A DNA stretch of 64,000 nt from Bacteroidales bacterium UBA7258 (lineage in GTDB: Bacteria; Bacteroidota; Bacteroidia; Bacteroidales; UBA932): the NCBI GenBank assembly GCA_002472565.1, contig DKSK01000027.1:101010-165009 (forward strand), written 5' to 3'. This document shows positions 24,303 through 33,204 of the stretch, in pieces (position 1 is the first letter of the stretch; every line of letters begins with the position of its first letter). The notes under the pieces are model-generated. The model had not been told where the DNA came from. It saw nothing but the letters and a program-made list of their open reading frames with translations, and did no database searches. The translations under genes were made by a program, and so were the position numbers.

Positions 24303-26816
24303 TCAGACGTATAGTCCAGTTTTGCTGTCCTTGCAGGCACGAATGTCATCAAGCGTGCCCGACGCAACTATGCGTCCGCCCTCGTCACCGCCGCCGGGTC
24401 CCATGTCGATGATGTAGTCGGCATTGCGGATGACATCCAGGTCATGCTCGATGACTACCACTGTGGCGCCAAGATCTATGAGATGCTGGAATACATGCAG
24501 CAGCGTGCAGACGTCCTTCGGATGGAGTCCGATAGTCGGCTCGTCAAAGACAAAGAGTGTGTCGTCCTGACCATGTCCCATCTCGCTGGCCAGTTTCAGC
24601 CGTTGTGCCTCACCGCCACTGAGGCTTGGTGTCGCCTCGCCAAGTGTCAGGTAGCCAAGTCCAAGATCTTGCAGCACATTCAGCCGTTGGTTGACAAGCT
24701 TCAGGTCCTTAGTGGCCTCCATGGCCGATGTCACGTCCATATCCATCAACTGGGGCAGCGAATGTTCTGTGCCGTCCTTCCCTTTACGCGTTATGCCAAA
24801 GGCAGCTTGTGCATAGCGCGAGCCGTGACATTCGGGACAAGGGATGTCTACATCGGGCAGGAACTGCACATCCAGACTTATCTGGCCGGTGCCGTCGCAG
24901 ACTGGACAGCGCAGACGACCGGTGTTGTAGGAGAAGTCGCTGGCCTTCCATCCGCCCTCCTTCGCTATTGGAGAACGGGCGAAAACCTTTCTCAACTCGT
25001 CGTGGACGTTGGCGTAAGTGGCGACGGTGGAGCGGACATTGATGCCGATAGGTGTGGCGTCAATCAGTTTTACTTGCTCTATGCCACAAGCGTCAGCAGT
25101 CTTCACGTGCATGGGCAAAGGTTTGCCGGCGATTGATGCCTGCAGTCCCGGGATAAGACTTTCAAGCACAAGAGTCGTCTTGCCTGAGCCTGATACACCA
25201 GTCACTACTGTCAGGCGACCCTTCGGGATATCCACTTCCAAAGCCTTTACGGTGTGTATGCTGTCTGTGGAGAGATGTATTCTGCCGATATCGAAGATTT
25301 TCTCCTTTTCTATGCGCTCACGGACAACTACGTCCTGCCCCTTCAGATACGGGCCGATGATGGAGTCGGGATTGCTTTCTACCTCCTGGCAACTGCCTTT
25401 GGCAATGACATTTCCGCCCTCTGATCCGGCACCGGGTCCCATCTCTATCAGATAGTCTGATTCATTCAGGATCTGTGTGTCATGGTCAACCAGGACGACA
25501 CTGTTGCCATCGGCCACCAGGTCGTGCATCACGCCTACCAGTCCTTTGATGTTGGCAGGATGCAGACCAATGGAAGGCTCATCAAGGACATACAGTACAC
25601 CGGTAGTCCGGTTACGGACAGCACTGGCCAGCTGCATACGCTGCCGCTCACCTGTAGAGAGTGTCGATGTCGAACGGTCAAGCGTGAGATAGCTCAGTCC
25701 GAGGTCATAGAGCCTGCGTGCGGTGGCAAGAAACGACTCGCAGATGCTTCCGGCCATGGGCCGCATGTCTTCCGGAAGAGAATCGGGTACGCCCTTCACC
25801 CACTCGATAAGTTCAGATAAGGTCATCATGCAGGCATCGGATATCGATATGCCACGCAGTCTTGGAGCCCGGGCAGCTTCTGACAGACGTGTGCCATGAC
25901 AGTCGGGACATGTATCCTCCTTGAGGAACTTCTCCACGCGCTTAATGCCTTGCTCGTCCTTTGCCTTGGAAAGGGCGTTGAGCACTGTGGTCACCGCACT
26001 GTAATAGGTAAAGTCCATCTCGGCTGAAACGTTGCTGTTCTTTGCCTTATAGATGATGTGTTTCTTCTCCATCGGACCGTGGAAGACGATCTCGCGCTCC
26101 TCGGGAGTGAGTTGGTTGAAGGGAATGTCTGTCCTTACACCCATCTCGCGGCAGACCTGCGTCATCAAGGCCCACATCAGGGTGTTCCATGGCGCTACAG
26201 CTCCATCATCGATGGTTTTGGTCTCATCGGGCACGAGCGTCGACTCGTCGACCGTGCGCACGACTCCTGTACCGTCACACTTCTTGCATGCTCCCATAGA
26301 GTTAAAGGCCAGGTCCTCAGCAGAAGGTCCGTAGAAATGGGCACCGCACGTGGGACAGACTATCTCCTGCCCTTCAGCTACCTTCAGCGTGGGCGGCACA
26401 TAGTGGCCGTTGGGACAGCGATGGGAAGCGAGGCGCGAGAACATAAGTCTCAGCGAATTGAGCAGTTCGGTACCGGTACCGAAGGTGGAGCGGATGCCCG
26501 GCACTCCCGGACGCTGGTGAAGGGCCAGTGCCGCAGGAACGTATTTCACTTCGTCGACATCAGCTTTAGCAGCCTGTGTCATTCGGCGGCGTGTATAGGT
26601 GGAGAGCGCCTCGAGATACCGACGGGAGCCCTCGCTGTAGAGCACGCCGAGGGCCAGCGACGACTTACCTGACCCTGACACTCCGGCAATTCCGGTGATG
26701 CCGCCAAGCGGAATGTCGACGTCCACATTTTTAAGATTATGTACCCGTGCGCCTCGTACTATAATGTGGTCCACGGCAGGCATCTGTTTCAATCTGAGTT
26801 CGTTATACTGTTTCAT
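24303..26816 (-). CDS. class-II UvrA paralogue (UvrA2-like ABC ATPase)
   Basis: An 837-residue excinuclease-A relative. Two ABC modules: Walker A GVSGSGKS (residues about 45-52) and a second in the C-terminal half; LSGGEAQRL is the ABC signature; zinc knuckles CPTCGAH, CPDCHG and CPVCDG-CPECHG. UvrA2 proteins lack the UvrB-binding domain of UvrA and protect against DNA-binding drugs or lesions. The start is set at the ATG at 26816 because the upstream ORF extension is hydrophobic and AT-rich. The last few codons run into the integrase relic, so its natural end may be lost. Chromosomal uvrB lies at 34533 and recR at 58319. Confidence 0.88.
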   Translation of the reverse strand: MKQYNELRLKQMPAVDHIIVRGARVHNLKNVDVDIPLGGITGIAGVSGSGKSSLALGVLYSEGSRRYLEALSTYTRRRMTQAAKADVDEVKYVPAALALHQRPGVPGIRSTFGTGTELLNSLRLMFSRLASHRCPNGHYVPPTLKVAEGQEIVCPTCGAHFYGPSAEDLAFNSMGACKKCDGTGVVRTVDESTLVPDETKTIDDGAVAPWNTLMWALMTQVCREMGVRTDIPFNQLTPEEREIVFHGPMEKKHIIYKAKNSNVSAEMDFTYYSAVTTVLNALSKAKDEQGIKRVEKFLKEDTCPDCHGTRLSEAARAPRLRGISISDACMMTLSELIEWVKGVPDSLPEDMRPMAGSICESFLATARRLYDLGLSYLTLDRSTSTLSTGERQRMQLASAVRNRTTGVLYVLDEPSIGLHPANIKGLVGVMHDLVADGNSVVLVDHDTQILNESDYLIEMGPGAGSEGGNVIAKGSCQEVESNPDSIIGPYLKGQDVVVRERIEKEKIFDIGRIHLSTDSIHTVKALEVDIPKGRLTVVTGVSGSGKTTLVLESLIPGLQASIAGKPLPMHVKTADACGIEQVKLIDATPIGINVRSTVATYANVHDELRKVFARSPIAKEGGWKASDFSYNTGRLRCPVCDGTGQISLDVQFLPDVDIPCPECHGSRYAQAAFGITRKGKDGTEHSLPQLMDMDVTSAMEATKDLKLVNQRLNVLQDLGLGYLTLGEATPSLSGGEAQRLKLASEMGHGQDDTLFVFDEPTIGLHPKDVCTLLHVFQHLIDLGATVVVIEHDLDVIRNADYIIDMGPGGGDEGGRIVASGTLDDIRACKDSKTGLYV

Positions 26817-26915
26817 AAGGTATGTCTGATATGAGATAAAAAGAAAGTCTACGAATATCTTTAGACTTGTAAAAAAGCAAAACAAACAAATACAAAAGAA
26901 CAACTTTCCGAGATA

Positions 26916-27044
26916 TTATGCAAGCATGCGGAGAGAGGAAATGGTCTCCAGGACCTGATGGAGATAATGATCGGGAGTATGATGGTTGCCAAAAAGGAAC
27001 ATTGCCTCGCCCAGAGGGTTCTCTATGTCGAATATCCGATGGTA
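26916..27044 (-). pseudogene. relic of a second DUF4143 ATPase copy
   Basis: Minus-strand frame reads YHRIFDIENPLGEAMFLFG, nearly the N-terminus of the ATPase at 21123-22262 (YKRIFDIENQLDEGMFLFG), then diverges before the Walker A motif and stops at 26916. Nucleotide similarity is evident between 26985-27044 and 22200-22262. It has lost the start codon and all later parts. The rest of 26817-27185 has no gene. Confidence 0.75.
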
Positions 27045-27185
27045 GCCGGAAAATCCGCAACGACACTGCGAATACACTATAGTTCCACCTAATACGTAAG
27101 CCTCCGAATAAGGACGACTTGATTCAGAGGCTTAAGATATACTAGACGTTACAAAATGACGCGAACTTTGCTTTCCAAGGAGTTC

Positions 27186-27226
27186 AAAAACGCCGGAGGC
27201 CTCGGGCTGAGCCCGGGGCCTCCGGC
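27186..27226 (-). terminator. rho-independent terminator of the alcohol dehydrogenase gene
   Basis: On the minus strand GCCGGAGGCC (27226-27217) pairs with GGCCTCCGGC (27201-27192), a further GGGCT/AGCCC pairing inside, then GTTTTT. It is 24 bases beyond the stop. Confidence 0.9.
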
Positions 27227-27249
27227 TGGGAGGAGCGGAAGGTGTAAAT

Positions 27250-28413
27250 TTAGAGGCTGGCGATTAGGATCTCTTTGATGTCCTGCTCTTTCAGAGGAGC
27301 ATAGGCGTGCTCGAGGCCCTCGTTGACGGCCACATGGTGAGCCATCTCGTCTATGCGGCTCTCATCGATACCGACCTCTCTGAGGTGCATCGGAATGCCG
27401 ATGCTCTCGAAGAACTTGTACGTTTCTTCGATGGCCTTCTCGGCGATTTCCATCTGCGGCAAGGAAGCGTCTATGCCAAAGACATTGACGCCGTACTTGA
27501 CGAAGCGCGGCAGGGTCTCGGCACTGAGGATGTGCTTCATCCAGCGCGGAGTGATGATGGCAAGGCCTTCGCCATGGGTAATGTCATAGTAGGCGCTCAG
27601 GGCATGCTCTATGCCGTGGCAAGGCCATCCAGAGAAACTGTTTCCGAGGGAAAGGATGCCGTTGCATCCATAGGTGCAGTCAAGCATCATCTCGGCCCTG
27701 GCTGTATAGTCTTCAGGATTCTCAAGGCACTTGCGGCCATTAGCCATCAGGCTGCGGAGCATGGATTCGCAAATACCGTCGTTGAGAAGCGTGCTGTCAG
27801 CCACGAAATACTGCTCTATGGTGTGGTTCATGGCGTCGGCTATGCCTGCCGCCGTCTGCTTCCTGCTCACCGTAAAGGTGTAAGTCGGGTCAAGGAAGGA
27901 GGTGTGAGGATAGAGGAGCGGATCGAGATAACCGATTTTGTCGTTGGTCTCGGTACGGGAGATGACGCAGCCGCTGTCGTACTCGCTTCCGGTCGCTGCG
28001 AGGGTCAGGATGTCCACGATAGGAAGGGCGGCCTTGGCCTTCACCTTGTAAGAAATCAGGTCCCACGGATCTCCGTCATAGCAAGCGCCTGCCGCAATTG
28101 CCTTTGAGCAATCAAGTACGGAGCCTCCTCCTACGGAAAGAATTACATCAACCTTGTGCTCTTTGCAGAGGCGGACGCCTTCAAGGACGCTCGGATCATA
28201 TTTGGGATTTGGTTGAATGCCTGAAAGTTCTATAATTTCGTAATCATGGAGAAGTTCCATGACCTTCTGGTAGAGGCCAAGTTTCTTGATGCTGCCTCCT
28301 CCGTAGGTGAGGAGGATCTTCTTTCCGAACTGTGACATAACATCAGGAAGCTTCTCAATCACCCCTTTGCCGAAAAGGAGCCGGGTCGGGGTCATATAAT
28401 CAAAATTCTGCAT
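27250..28413 (-). CDS. iron-containing alcohol dehydrogenase (YqhD/BDH-like)
   Basis: A 387-residue cytoplasmic dehydrogenase reducing aldehydes with NAD(P)H. SVGGGSVLDCSKAIA is the cofactor motif, and metal ligands lie in DAMNHTIEQYF and CHGIEHALSAYYDITHGEG, the diagnostic YqhD signature. The ATG at 28413 starts the usual MQNFDY sequence; an upstream in-frame start at 28479 would run through the operator-like palindrome. YqhD-type enzymes remove reactive aldehydes and may be induced by them. Confidence 0.93.
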   Translation of the reverse strand: MQNFDYMTPTRLLFGKGVIEKLPDVMSQFGKKILLTYGGGSIKKLGLYQKVMELLHDYEIIELSGIQPNPKYDPSVLEGVRLCKEHKVDVILSVGGGSVLDCSKAIAAGACYDGDPWDLISYKVKAKAALPIVDILTLAATGSEYDSGCVISRTETNDKIGYLDPLLYPHTSFLDPTYTFTVSRKQTAAGIADAMNHTIEQYFVADSTLLNDGICESMLRSLMANGRKCLENPEDYTARAEMMLDCTYGCNGILSLGNSFSGWPCHGIEHALSAYYDITHGEGLAIITPRWMKHILSAETLPRFVKYGVNVFGIDASLPQMEIAEKAIEETYKFFESIGIPMHLREVGIDESRIDEMAHHVAVNEGLEHAYAPLKEQDIKEILIASL

Positions 28414-28435
28414 ATATCTGGTTTTAATAAAATAA

Positions 28436-28474
28436 TCATAGGCATATGGCAATTTCCATACCAGATGCCTATGA
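28436..28474. promoter_or_regulatory. long palindrome upstream of the alcohol dehydrogenase gene
   Basis: TCATAGGCAT at 28436-28445 is inverted at ATGCCTATGA, 28465-28474, with inner ATGG/CCAT also complementary. It ends 23 bases before the ATG of the dehydrogenase. A likely operator, though a transcript hairpin is possible. Confidence 0.75.
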
Positions 28475-28488
28475 CACAATAATTGTCA

Positions 28489-28517
28489 GAGAGTCGGAAA
28501 TATGGGCTGAGAGTCGG
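28489..28517. repeat. two GAGAGTCGG direct repeats, 20 bases apart
   Basis: GAGAGTCGG at 28489-28497 and 28509-28517, one and the other exactly 20 bases apart, so on the same helix face. They adjoin the palindrome and resemble a tandem binding site of an AraC-type activator. No AraC gene is next to it. Confidence 0.7.
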
Positions 28518-28557
28518 TATTTCGCGGAAACCTGACCTCGCACGCGAAGCGTTTTTA

Positions 28558-30195
28558 CTACTTGTAGAGGAAGCGCTTTATGCTCATCTTCGGGGTCTTC
28601 TCGAAAGGAGCGTCACGAAGTTCGACTTTGACCAGCTTGCTGTAGACCGGGAAGACATTGTTCGCCGACACACGGATACTGTCGGCTATTCCATCGCGGT
28701 CCTCATGGCTCATCCCCTTGGTCTTGGTCTCATCGAGATATACCAGGCCGACGAGCTTTCCGCCACGATCAACTACCAGAGACTCAGCCACATAAGGAAG
28801 ATTATTGATCACATTCTCAAGTTCCTCTGGATAGATATTCTGCCCCGAAGGGCCGAGAATCATGGTCTTGCAACGTCCCTTTATGAAGATGTTTCCGTTT
28901 TTGTCGATTATGCCAAGGTCGCCTGTCCTCATGAAACCGTCTTCGGTGAAGAGATTGGCGGAAGCCTCAGGGTTCTTATAATAGCCTATGCAGATATTGT
29001 CTCCTTTGGCCTGGATTTCTCCAACCACGTGCTCAGGATCCTCGGAGTCGATGCGGACTGTCGCGAAGTCCATGGCCTTTCCGCAGGAGCCTGGGACATA
29101 TTTCGAATAATGTTCGTATGCGAGAAGAGGGCAGGCCTCAGTCATTCCGTAGCCTACGGTATAGTTGAGGCCGATTCTGCGGAGCCAGTGCTCGACCTCC
29201 GGATTGAGGGCGGCGCCTCCCATGATGAACTGCTGGACCTGGCCTCCGAAAGCGGCCTGGATGCTCTTGCGCACCTTGCCCAGAATCAGGTTGCTGATTC
29301 CTGGAATATGAAGGAGGAACTTGACCGGCTGTTTGCTCAGCTGCGGGATAATTCTCAGCTTGAAAATCTTCTCCATTACGAGAGGCACCGTGATGAGCAG
29401 ATATGGGTGGACCTTTTCAAAGGCGGCGAATAGAGTTGTCGGGGTCGGGGCCTTTCCGAGCCAATAGATGGCCGTTCCGTTGCAGAGCGGATAGATGAAT
29501 TCTATCACGAGGCCGTACATATGGGCCATCGGGAGCATGGAGACCATAGAATATTTCGAAGAGGAAGGCACGTTTCTCTGGGAGAAATCGATGTTCGCAC
29601 TGAAATTGCGATAGGTCAGCATGACTCCCTTAGGGTCGCTCGTAGTGCCGGAAGTATAGTTTATCGCTGCAAGTTTGTCAAGGTTGTCAGCCTCGTAATG
29701 TACATCGCCGGGGCCGAAGCCATTCGGGAACTCTTTGGCGAATTCAGACTCTACGGAAGCCCTCGCCTCCCGGATGCCCTCATCCTTCGCCCATAACAGT
29801 TCCCATGAATCCATGTCAATGACGAACTTGAGGAGAGGCATCTTTGCCACATCAAGCTTCGCCCATTTGTCCGCCGTCGTGAATAGACCGACGCTCTCGG
29901 AATGGTCGATCAGCTTGCAGATGCTTTCAGGGGTGAAATCGTTGAGAATCGGGACATTGACCATGCCGTTGGTGGCTACCGCGAGGAAGGAAATTCCCCA
30001 TCTTGCGCTGTTCTTGGCGCAGACGGCAATTTTGTCATCCCCGGTGACTCCGATCTTCTTGAAGAAGATGCCGAGCTTCTTCATTATCGTGGCCACCTGG
30101 CCGTATGTAAAGCTTTCACCGTCGATTGTGTTGAGGGCCGGCTTGTCCCAATAGTTGACGGTAGCGTCTTGAAGTCTTGAAAGATAATGTCTCAT
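28558..30195 (-). CDS. AMP-binding acyl-CoA synthetase (long-chain fatty acid CoA ligase family)
   Basis: A 545-residue adenylate-forming enzyme. ATP-binding P-loop YTSGTTSDPKGV (residue about 177), GYGMTEACPLL (A5) and TGDLG (A7); GRCKTMILGPSGQN precedes the C-terminal lid domain. Family typical of long-chain-fatty-acid-CoA ligases involved in lipid or surface-glycan acylation. The substrate cannot be read from motifs. Divergent from the HAD gene. Confidence 0.9.
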   Translation of the reverse strand: MRHYLSRLQDATVNYWDKPALNTIDGESFTYGQVATIMKKLGIFFKKIGVTGDDKIAVCAKNSARWGISFLAVATNGMVNVPILNDFTPESICKLIDHSESVGLFTTADKWAKLDVAKMPLLKFVIDMDSWELLWAKDEGIREARASVESEFAKEFPNGFGPGDVHYEADNLDKLAAINYTSGTTSDPKGVMLTYRNFSANIDFSQRNVPSSSKYSMVSMLPMAHMYGLVIEFIYPLCNGTAIYWLGKAPTPTTLFAAFEKVHPYLLITVPLVMEKIFKLRIIPQLSKQPVKFLLHIPGISNLILGKVRKSIQAAFGGQVQQFIMGGAALNPEVEHWLRRIGLNYTVGYGMTEACPLLAYEHYSKYVPGSCGKAMDFATVRIDSEDPEHVVGEIQAKGDNICIGYYKNPEASANLFTEDGFMRTGDLGIIDKNGNIFIKGRCKTMILGPSGQNIYPEELENVINNLPYVAESLVVDRGGKLVGLVYLDETKTKGMSHEDRDGIADSIRVSANNVFPVYSKLVKVELRDAPFEKTPKMSIKRFLYK

Positions 30196-30227
30196 GTGGA
30201 AATTTTCCAGTTGGTGCGTTCTATGTT

Positions 30228-30259
30228 CAAAATTACAATTATTTTATACTTTTCGCAAG
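30228..30259 (-). promoter_or_regulatory. promoter of the acyl-CoA ligase gene
   Basis: Minus-strand TAATTTTG (30235-30228) and CTTG (30259-30256) separated by 20 bases. About 33 bases before the ATG. Confidence 0.6.
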
Positions 30260-30270
30260 TCTATTTTATT

Positions 30271-30278
30271 TATATTTG
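30271..30278 (+). promoter_or_regulatory. -7 element for the HAD gene
   Basis: TATATTTG, exact TAnnTTTG, 26 bases upstream of the HAD ATG at 30304. The upstream box is not clear. Confidence 0.5.
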
Positions 30279-30303
30279 TAAGGTTACAAAAGCTTACCGG
30301 ACA

Positions 30304-31140
30304 ATGCACAGAAAACCTATTGTAGCTTTGATCTATGATTTCGACGGGACTCTTTCGCCTGGCAATATGCAGGAGTTCGGCTTCATCCAGGCCATCGGCA
30401 AAACGCCGGCGGAATTCTGGACCCTTTCCGACGGCATAGCCAGGGGGCAGGATGCCAGCAACATCACAGCCTATATGAAGATGATGCTTGACGAGTCAAA
30501 GAAGAAGGGCATCGTGCTGAAGAAGCAGACCCTCAGGAGTTTCGGCAGCAAGATTAAGTTTTACGACGGAGTCCGTGGCTGGTTCGGAGCAGTAAATTCC
30601 TACGGGGATTCCATCGGGCTCAAGATAGAGCATTACATCAATTCCTCCGGCCTGAAGGAAATCATCGAGGGTTCTCCCATCGCGAAGGAATTCAAGCACA
30701 TCTACGCCAGCAGCTACATCTACGACGACAAGGGAGAGGCTGAGTGGCCGGGCATCGCCGTGGACTACACCGCAAAGACCCAGTTCATCTTCAAAATCAA
30801 CAAGGGGATTTTCTCGGCGAGGGATTCGGTGAGGGTCAACGACCATGTGTCCGAGGACAAAAAAAGGATTCCTTTCCAGAACATGATTTATTTCGGGGAC
30901 GGGGACACGGACGTACCTTGCATGAAGATCGTCAATATGTTCGGAGGGCACGCCGTCGCCGTCTATAATCCGCAGGACGAGAAACGGAAAAAGGAGGCCG
31001 AGAAGCTTCAGAGGCAGGGGCGCGCGAATTTCGTCGCAAGCGCCTACTACGGAAGGGACGGCAGGATGTTCAGGATGGTCTGCGCCATCCTTGACAAGAT
31101 CAAGGCGGACTACGAGCTGAACCTCTTCGCCCGCCATTGA
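30304..31140 (+). CDS. HAD-superfamily hydrolase
   Basis: A 278-residue phosphatase-like protein. Motif I is YDFDGTLSPG (catalytic D near residue 12 with the second D two residues later), motif II likely is in YASSY, and motif IV is YFGDGDTDVPCM. The ATG at 30304 is chosen because the motif-I strand follows at the normal distance; an earlier in-frame start would lie in the promoter. Substrate unknown; the sequence between motifs I and II forms a large cap. Divergent from the acyl-CoA ligase and convergent with aguB. Confidence 0.85.
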   Translation: MHRKPIVALIYDFDGTLSPGNMQEFGFIQAIGKTPAEFWTLSDGIARGQDASNITAYMKMMLDESKKKGIVLKKQTLRSFGSKIKFYDGVRGWFGAVNSYGDSIGLKIEHYINSSGLKEIIEGSPIAKEFKHIYASSYIYDDKGEAEWPGIAVDYTAKTQFIFKINKGIFSARDSVRVNDHVSEDKKRIPFQNMIYFGDGDTDVPCMKIVNMFGGHAVAVYNPQDEKRKKEAEKLQRQGRANFVASAYYGRDGRMFRMVCAILDKIKADYELNLFARH

Positions 31141-31158
31141 ATCCACCTTAGGGCGGGA

Positions 31159-32043
31159 CTATTTTCCGAAGCGAGAGAGGAGAGGGGAATAGGCATCGAT
31201 ACGGCGGTCGCGGAAGAATGGCCAGCCGCGGCGGACATATTCCGTCCTGTCCAGATCCACATCCACCACACGCACATCTTCCCTGTCCGTCGGGAACTCG
31301 GTCAGGATTTCACCCTGCTGGCCGCAGGCAAAGGAATGTCCCCAGAAACGGATGCCGTCCGTGACTCCGCTCGGATCAGGCTCATGCCCTACCCTGTTCA
31401 CGGTGATTACCGGCAGTCCGTTGGCCACGGCATGTCCCCTCTGGACAAGCTCCCAGGCTCCCATCTGCATTTTCTGCTCTTCAAGCGGATCAGTCGGGAC
31501 TCCGCCTATAGCTGTCGGATAGATGAGAAGATCCGCGCCTTCCAAGGCCATGGCTCTCGCAGCTTCCGGATACCACTGATCCCAGCATACCAATACGCCG
31601 AGCGAACCAACCGAGGTTTCAATAGGATGGAAACCGAGGTCACCCGGGGTGAAATAGAATTTCTCATAGAAGAGAGGGTCATCCGGGATATGCATCTTGC
31701 GATATTTTCCGGCGATGGTTCCGTCTTTTTCCAGAACCACGGCCGTGTTGTGGTAAATTCCCGGGGCGCGTCGTTCGAAGAGTGAAAGCACGATTACCAC
31801 CCCGAGCTCTCTGGCCAGCGCGCCGAATTCCTCGGTAGAAGGGCCGGGGATAGGCTCGGCCAGGTCACAGAGCGAAGCATCTTCGCTCTGGCAGAAATAT
31901 ACGGTATTATGGAGTTCCTGAAGGACGACGAGCTGGGCGCCCTTGGCGGCGCAGTCTCTGATCCCTTCTTTAAGCCTCGCTATATTCTCGGCCCTGTCGG
32001 CACCCTTGGTCTGCTGGACCATGCCAATCTTCAATATTCTCAT
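31159..32043 (-). CDS. aguB: N-carbamoylputrescine amidase
   Basis: A 294-residue carbon-nitrogen hydrolase converting N-carbamoylputrescine to putrescine, CO2 and ammonia. The catalytic triad is visible: E in LVVLQELHNTVY, K in GKYRKMHIP, C in GVLVCWDQWYPE. The start overlaps the stop of aguA by ATGA, so the two are coupled and their fused pathway (agmatine to putrescine) supports the call. Length and motifs fit AguB rather than plain nitrilases. Confidence 0.93.
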   Translation of the reverse strand: MRILKIGMVQQTKGADRAENIARLKEGIRDCAAKGAQLVVLQELHNTVYFCQSEDASLCDLAEPIPGPSTEEFGALARELGVVIVLSLFERRAPGIYHNTAVVLEKDGTIAGKYRKMHIPDDPLFYEKFYFTPGDLGFHPIETSVGSLGVLVCWDQWYPEAARAMALEGADLLIYPTAIGGVPTDPLEEQKMQMGAWELVQRGHAVANGLPVITVNRVGHEPDPSGVTDGIRFWGHSFACGQQGEILTEFPTDREDVRVVDVDLDRTEYVRRGWPFFRDRRIDAYSPLLSRFGK

Positions 32044-33086
32044 TTTCTGTCAAAATTAATCCAACCCTTAGGATAATTCATGGTGACGCAGTGGAGACTG
32101 CCGTGGCCGCTCAGAAGAGGGCGGCAGTCTATCACCTCAAGCTTCCTGCCCGGGAATTGTTCGGTTAGTGTCCCGGCGGCGACGGCATCGGAAGGCTGGC
32201 CGTAGCCCGGCATAAGGACCGCCCCATTTACTATGAGGAAATTGGCATAGGTCGCAGGGAGTCTGTATCCGTCCAGGAAAGTAGGCTCCGGAAGAGGAAG
32301 CGGGACAAGTTGGTAAGAGGTCTTGGCCGCCGTTCTCAGCCGCTTAAGGTCGGCTTCCATCGCCTGGAGCTCTTTGAAAGAAGGGTCGGACGGATCGCCG
32401 CATTTTACGTAGACTATGGTGTCCGGAGAGCAGAAACGGGCCAAGGTGTCGACATGACCGTCGGTGTCATCCCCGATTATACCGCCATGGTCGAGCCAGA
32501 GTCTTCTGCCGATGCCGAGCCACAAATTGAGGAAGCGTCCTACCTCTCTCTTATTCAAAAGACATTCATTACGGTTGAGCGAAAGCTGGCAGCTGGAAGT
32601 GAGCATGATGCAGCCCTGCCCGTCCGTGTCGAAACTTCCGCCTTCCAGAACAATAGGAGCGCCGGGATCATAAATCACTTCCGGCCTGAAGACTCCCCCG
32701 CGGTACATCTTCCTGTTGATCTGGTTGTCCAGATCAGAGGCGAATTTCAGGCCCCAGCCATTGAAGATGAAGTCCACGATGTGTTTATTGCTTCCCGCAT
32801 AGACCGAGATGGCTCCGCTGTCTCTGGCCCAGGTGTCATTCATCGGGCACTCGAAAAAGACTATGTTTCCGACGTCCACGCCTTCCGAGGCGAGGTGCTT
32901 CCTCACGCTCTCCACGTTCCGGCATACGAGCAAGACATTCTCGTACTTCAGAATTGTGGAAATGATTCTGACATAGCAAGCCTGGACTGAAGGCAGGTCA
33001 TACCATGGCGTCTGCTCATCCGGCCAGATAAGCTGGACGGCATCCTGTTCCTCCCATTCAGCGGGGAGTCTGATCAACTTTTTCAT
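32040..33086 (-). CDS. aguA: agmatine deiminase
   Basis: A 348-residue peptidyl-arginine-deiminase-like enzyme converting agmatine to N-carbamoylputrescine and ammonia. Signature elements: RLPAEWEEQDAVQLIWP at the N-terminus, NDTWARDSGAI, GGSFDTDGQG, DDTDGHVDTLARF, and the catalytic Cys in GHGSLHCVTM. The ATG at 33086 is preferred over one 36 bases upstream because the family starts at this motif. With aguB it provides putrescine from arginine-derived agmatine. TAAATTTG at 33100-33093 is a possible -7 element close to the start. Confidence 0.93.
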   Translation of the reverse strand: MKKLIRLPAEWEEQDAVQLIWPDEQTPWYDLPSVQACYVRIISTILKYENVLLVCRNVESVRKHLASEGVDVGNIVFFECPMNDTWARDSGAISVYAGSNKHIVDFIFNGWGLKFASDLDNQINRKMYRGGVFRPEVIYDPGAPIVLEGGSFDTDGQGCIMLTSSCQLSLNRNECLLNKREVGRFLNLWLGIGRRLWLDHGGIIGDDTDGHVDTLARFCSPDTIVYVKCGDPSDPSFKELQAMEADLKRLRTAAKTSYQLVPLPLPEPTFLDGYRLPATYANFLIVNGAVLMPGYGQPSDAVAAGTLTEQFPGRKLEVIDCRPLLSGHGSLHCVTMNYPKGWINFDRK

Positions 33087-33151
33087 ATCCTGCAAATTTA
33101 GCACAAATGGAGAAAGGTTCAAGTATCAGAATGAAAAAGCGCCGGACTGAC

Positions 33152-33178
33152 AAAAAAAGGACTCCCGAACGGGAGTCC
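33152..33178 (-). terminator. rho-independent terminator of the OmpA-family gene
   Basis: Perfect 8-bp stem GGACTCCC/GGGAGTCC with a 4-base loop, followed on the minus strand by seven T. About 27 bases past the stop. Confidence 0.93.
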
Positions 33179-33204
33179 CTTCTAAAATATCATATGTGCT
33201 TATT

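Larger units (their letters stand above)
6951..27180. mobile_element. putative genomic island at tRNA-Ala
   Basis: Starts at the 3' end of tRNA-Ala and ends before the terminator of the alcohol dehydrogenase gene. It contains restriction-modification, TIR, Fic, CPBP and ATPase/nuclease genes, a class-II UvrA, and several gene relics including a tyrosine recombinase lacking its N-terminal part. I found no flanking direct repeat of the tRNA end in the same orientation, so the right boundary is a guess and the region may be several insertions layered together. Confidence 0.55.

Noticed and set aside
6951..27180. CRISPR array or Cas genes in the island
   Set aside because: No regularly spaced repeats or Cas motifs are seen; the repeats present are short and irregular.
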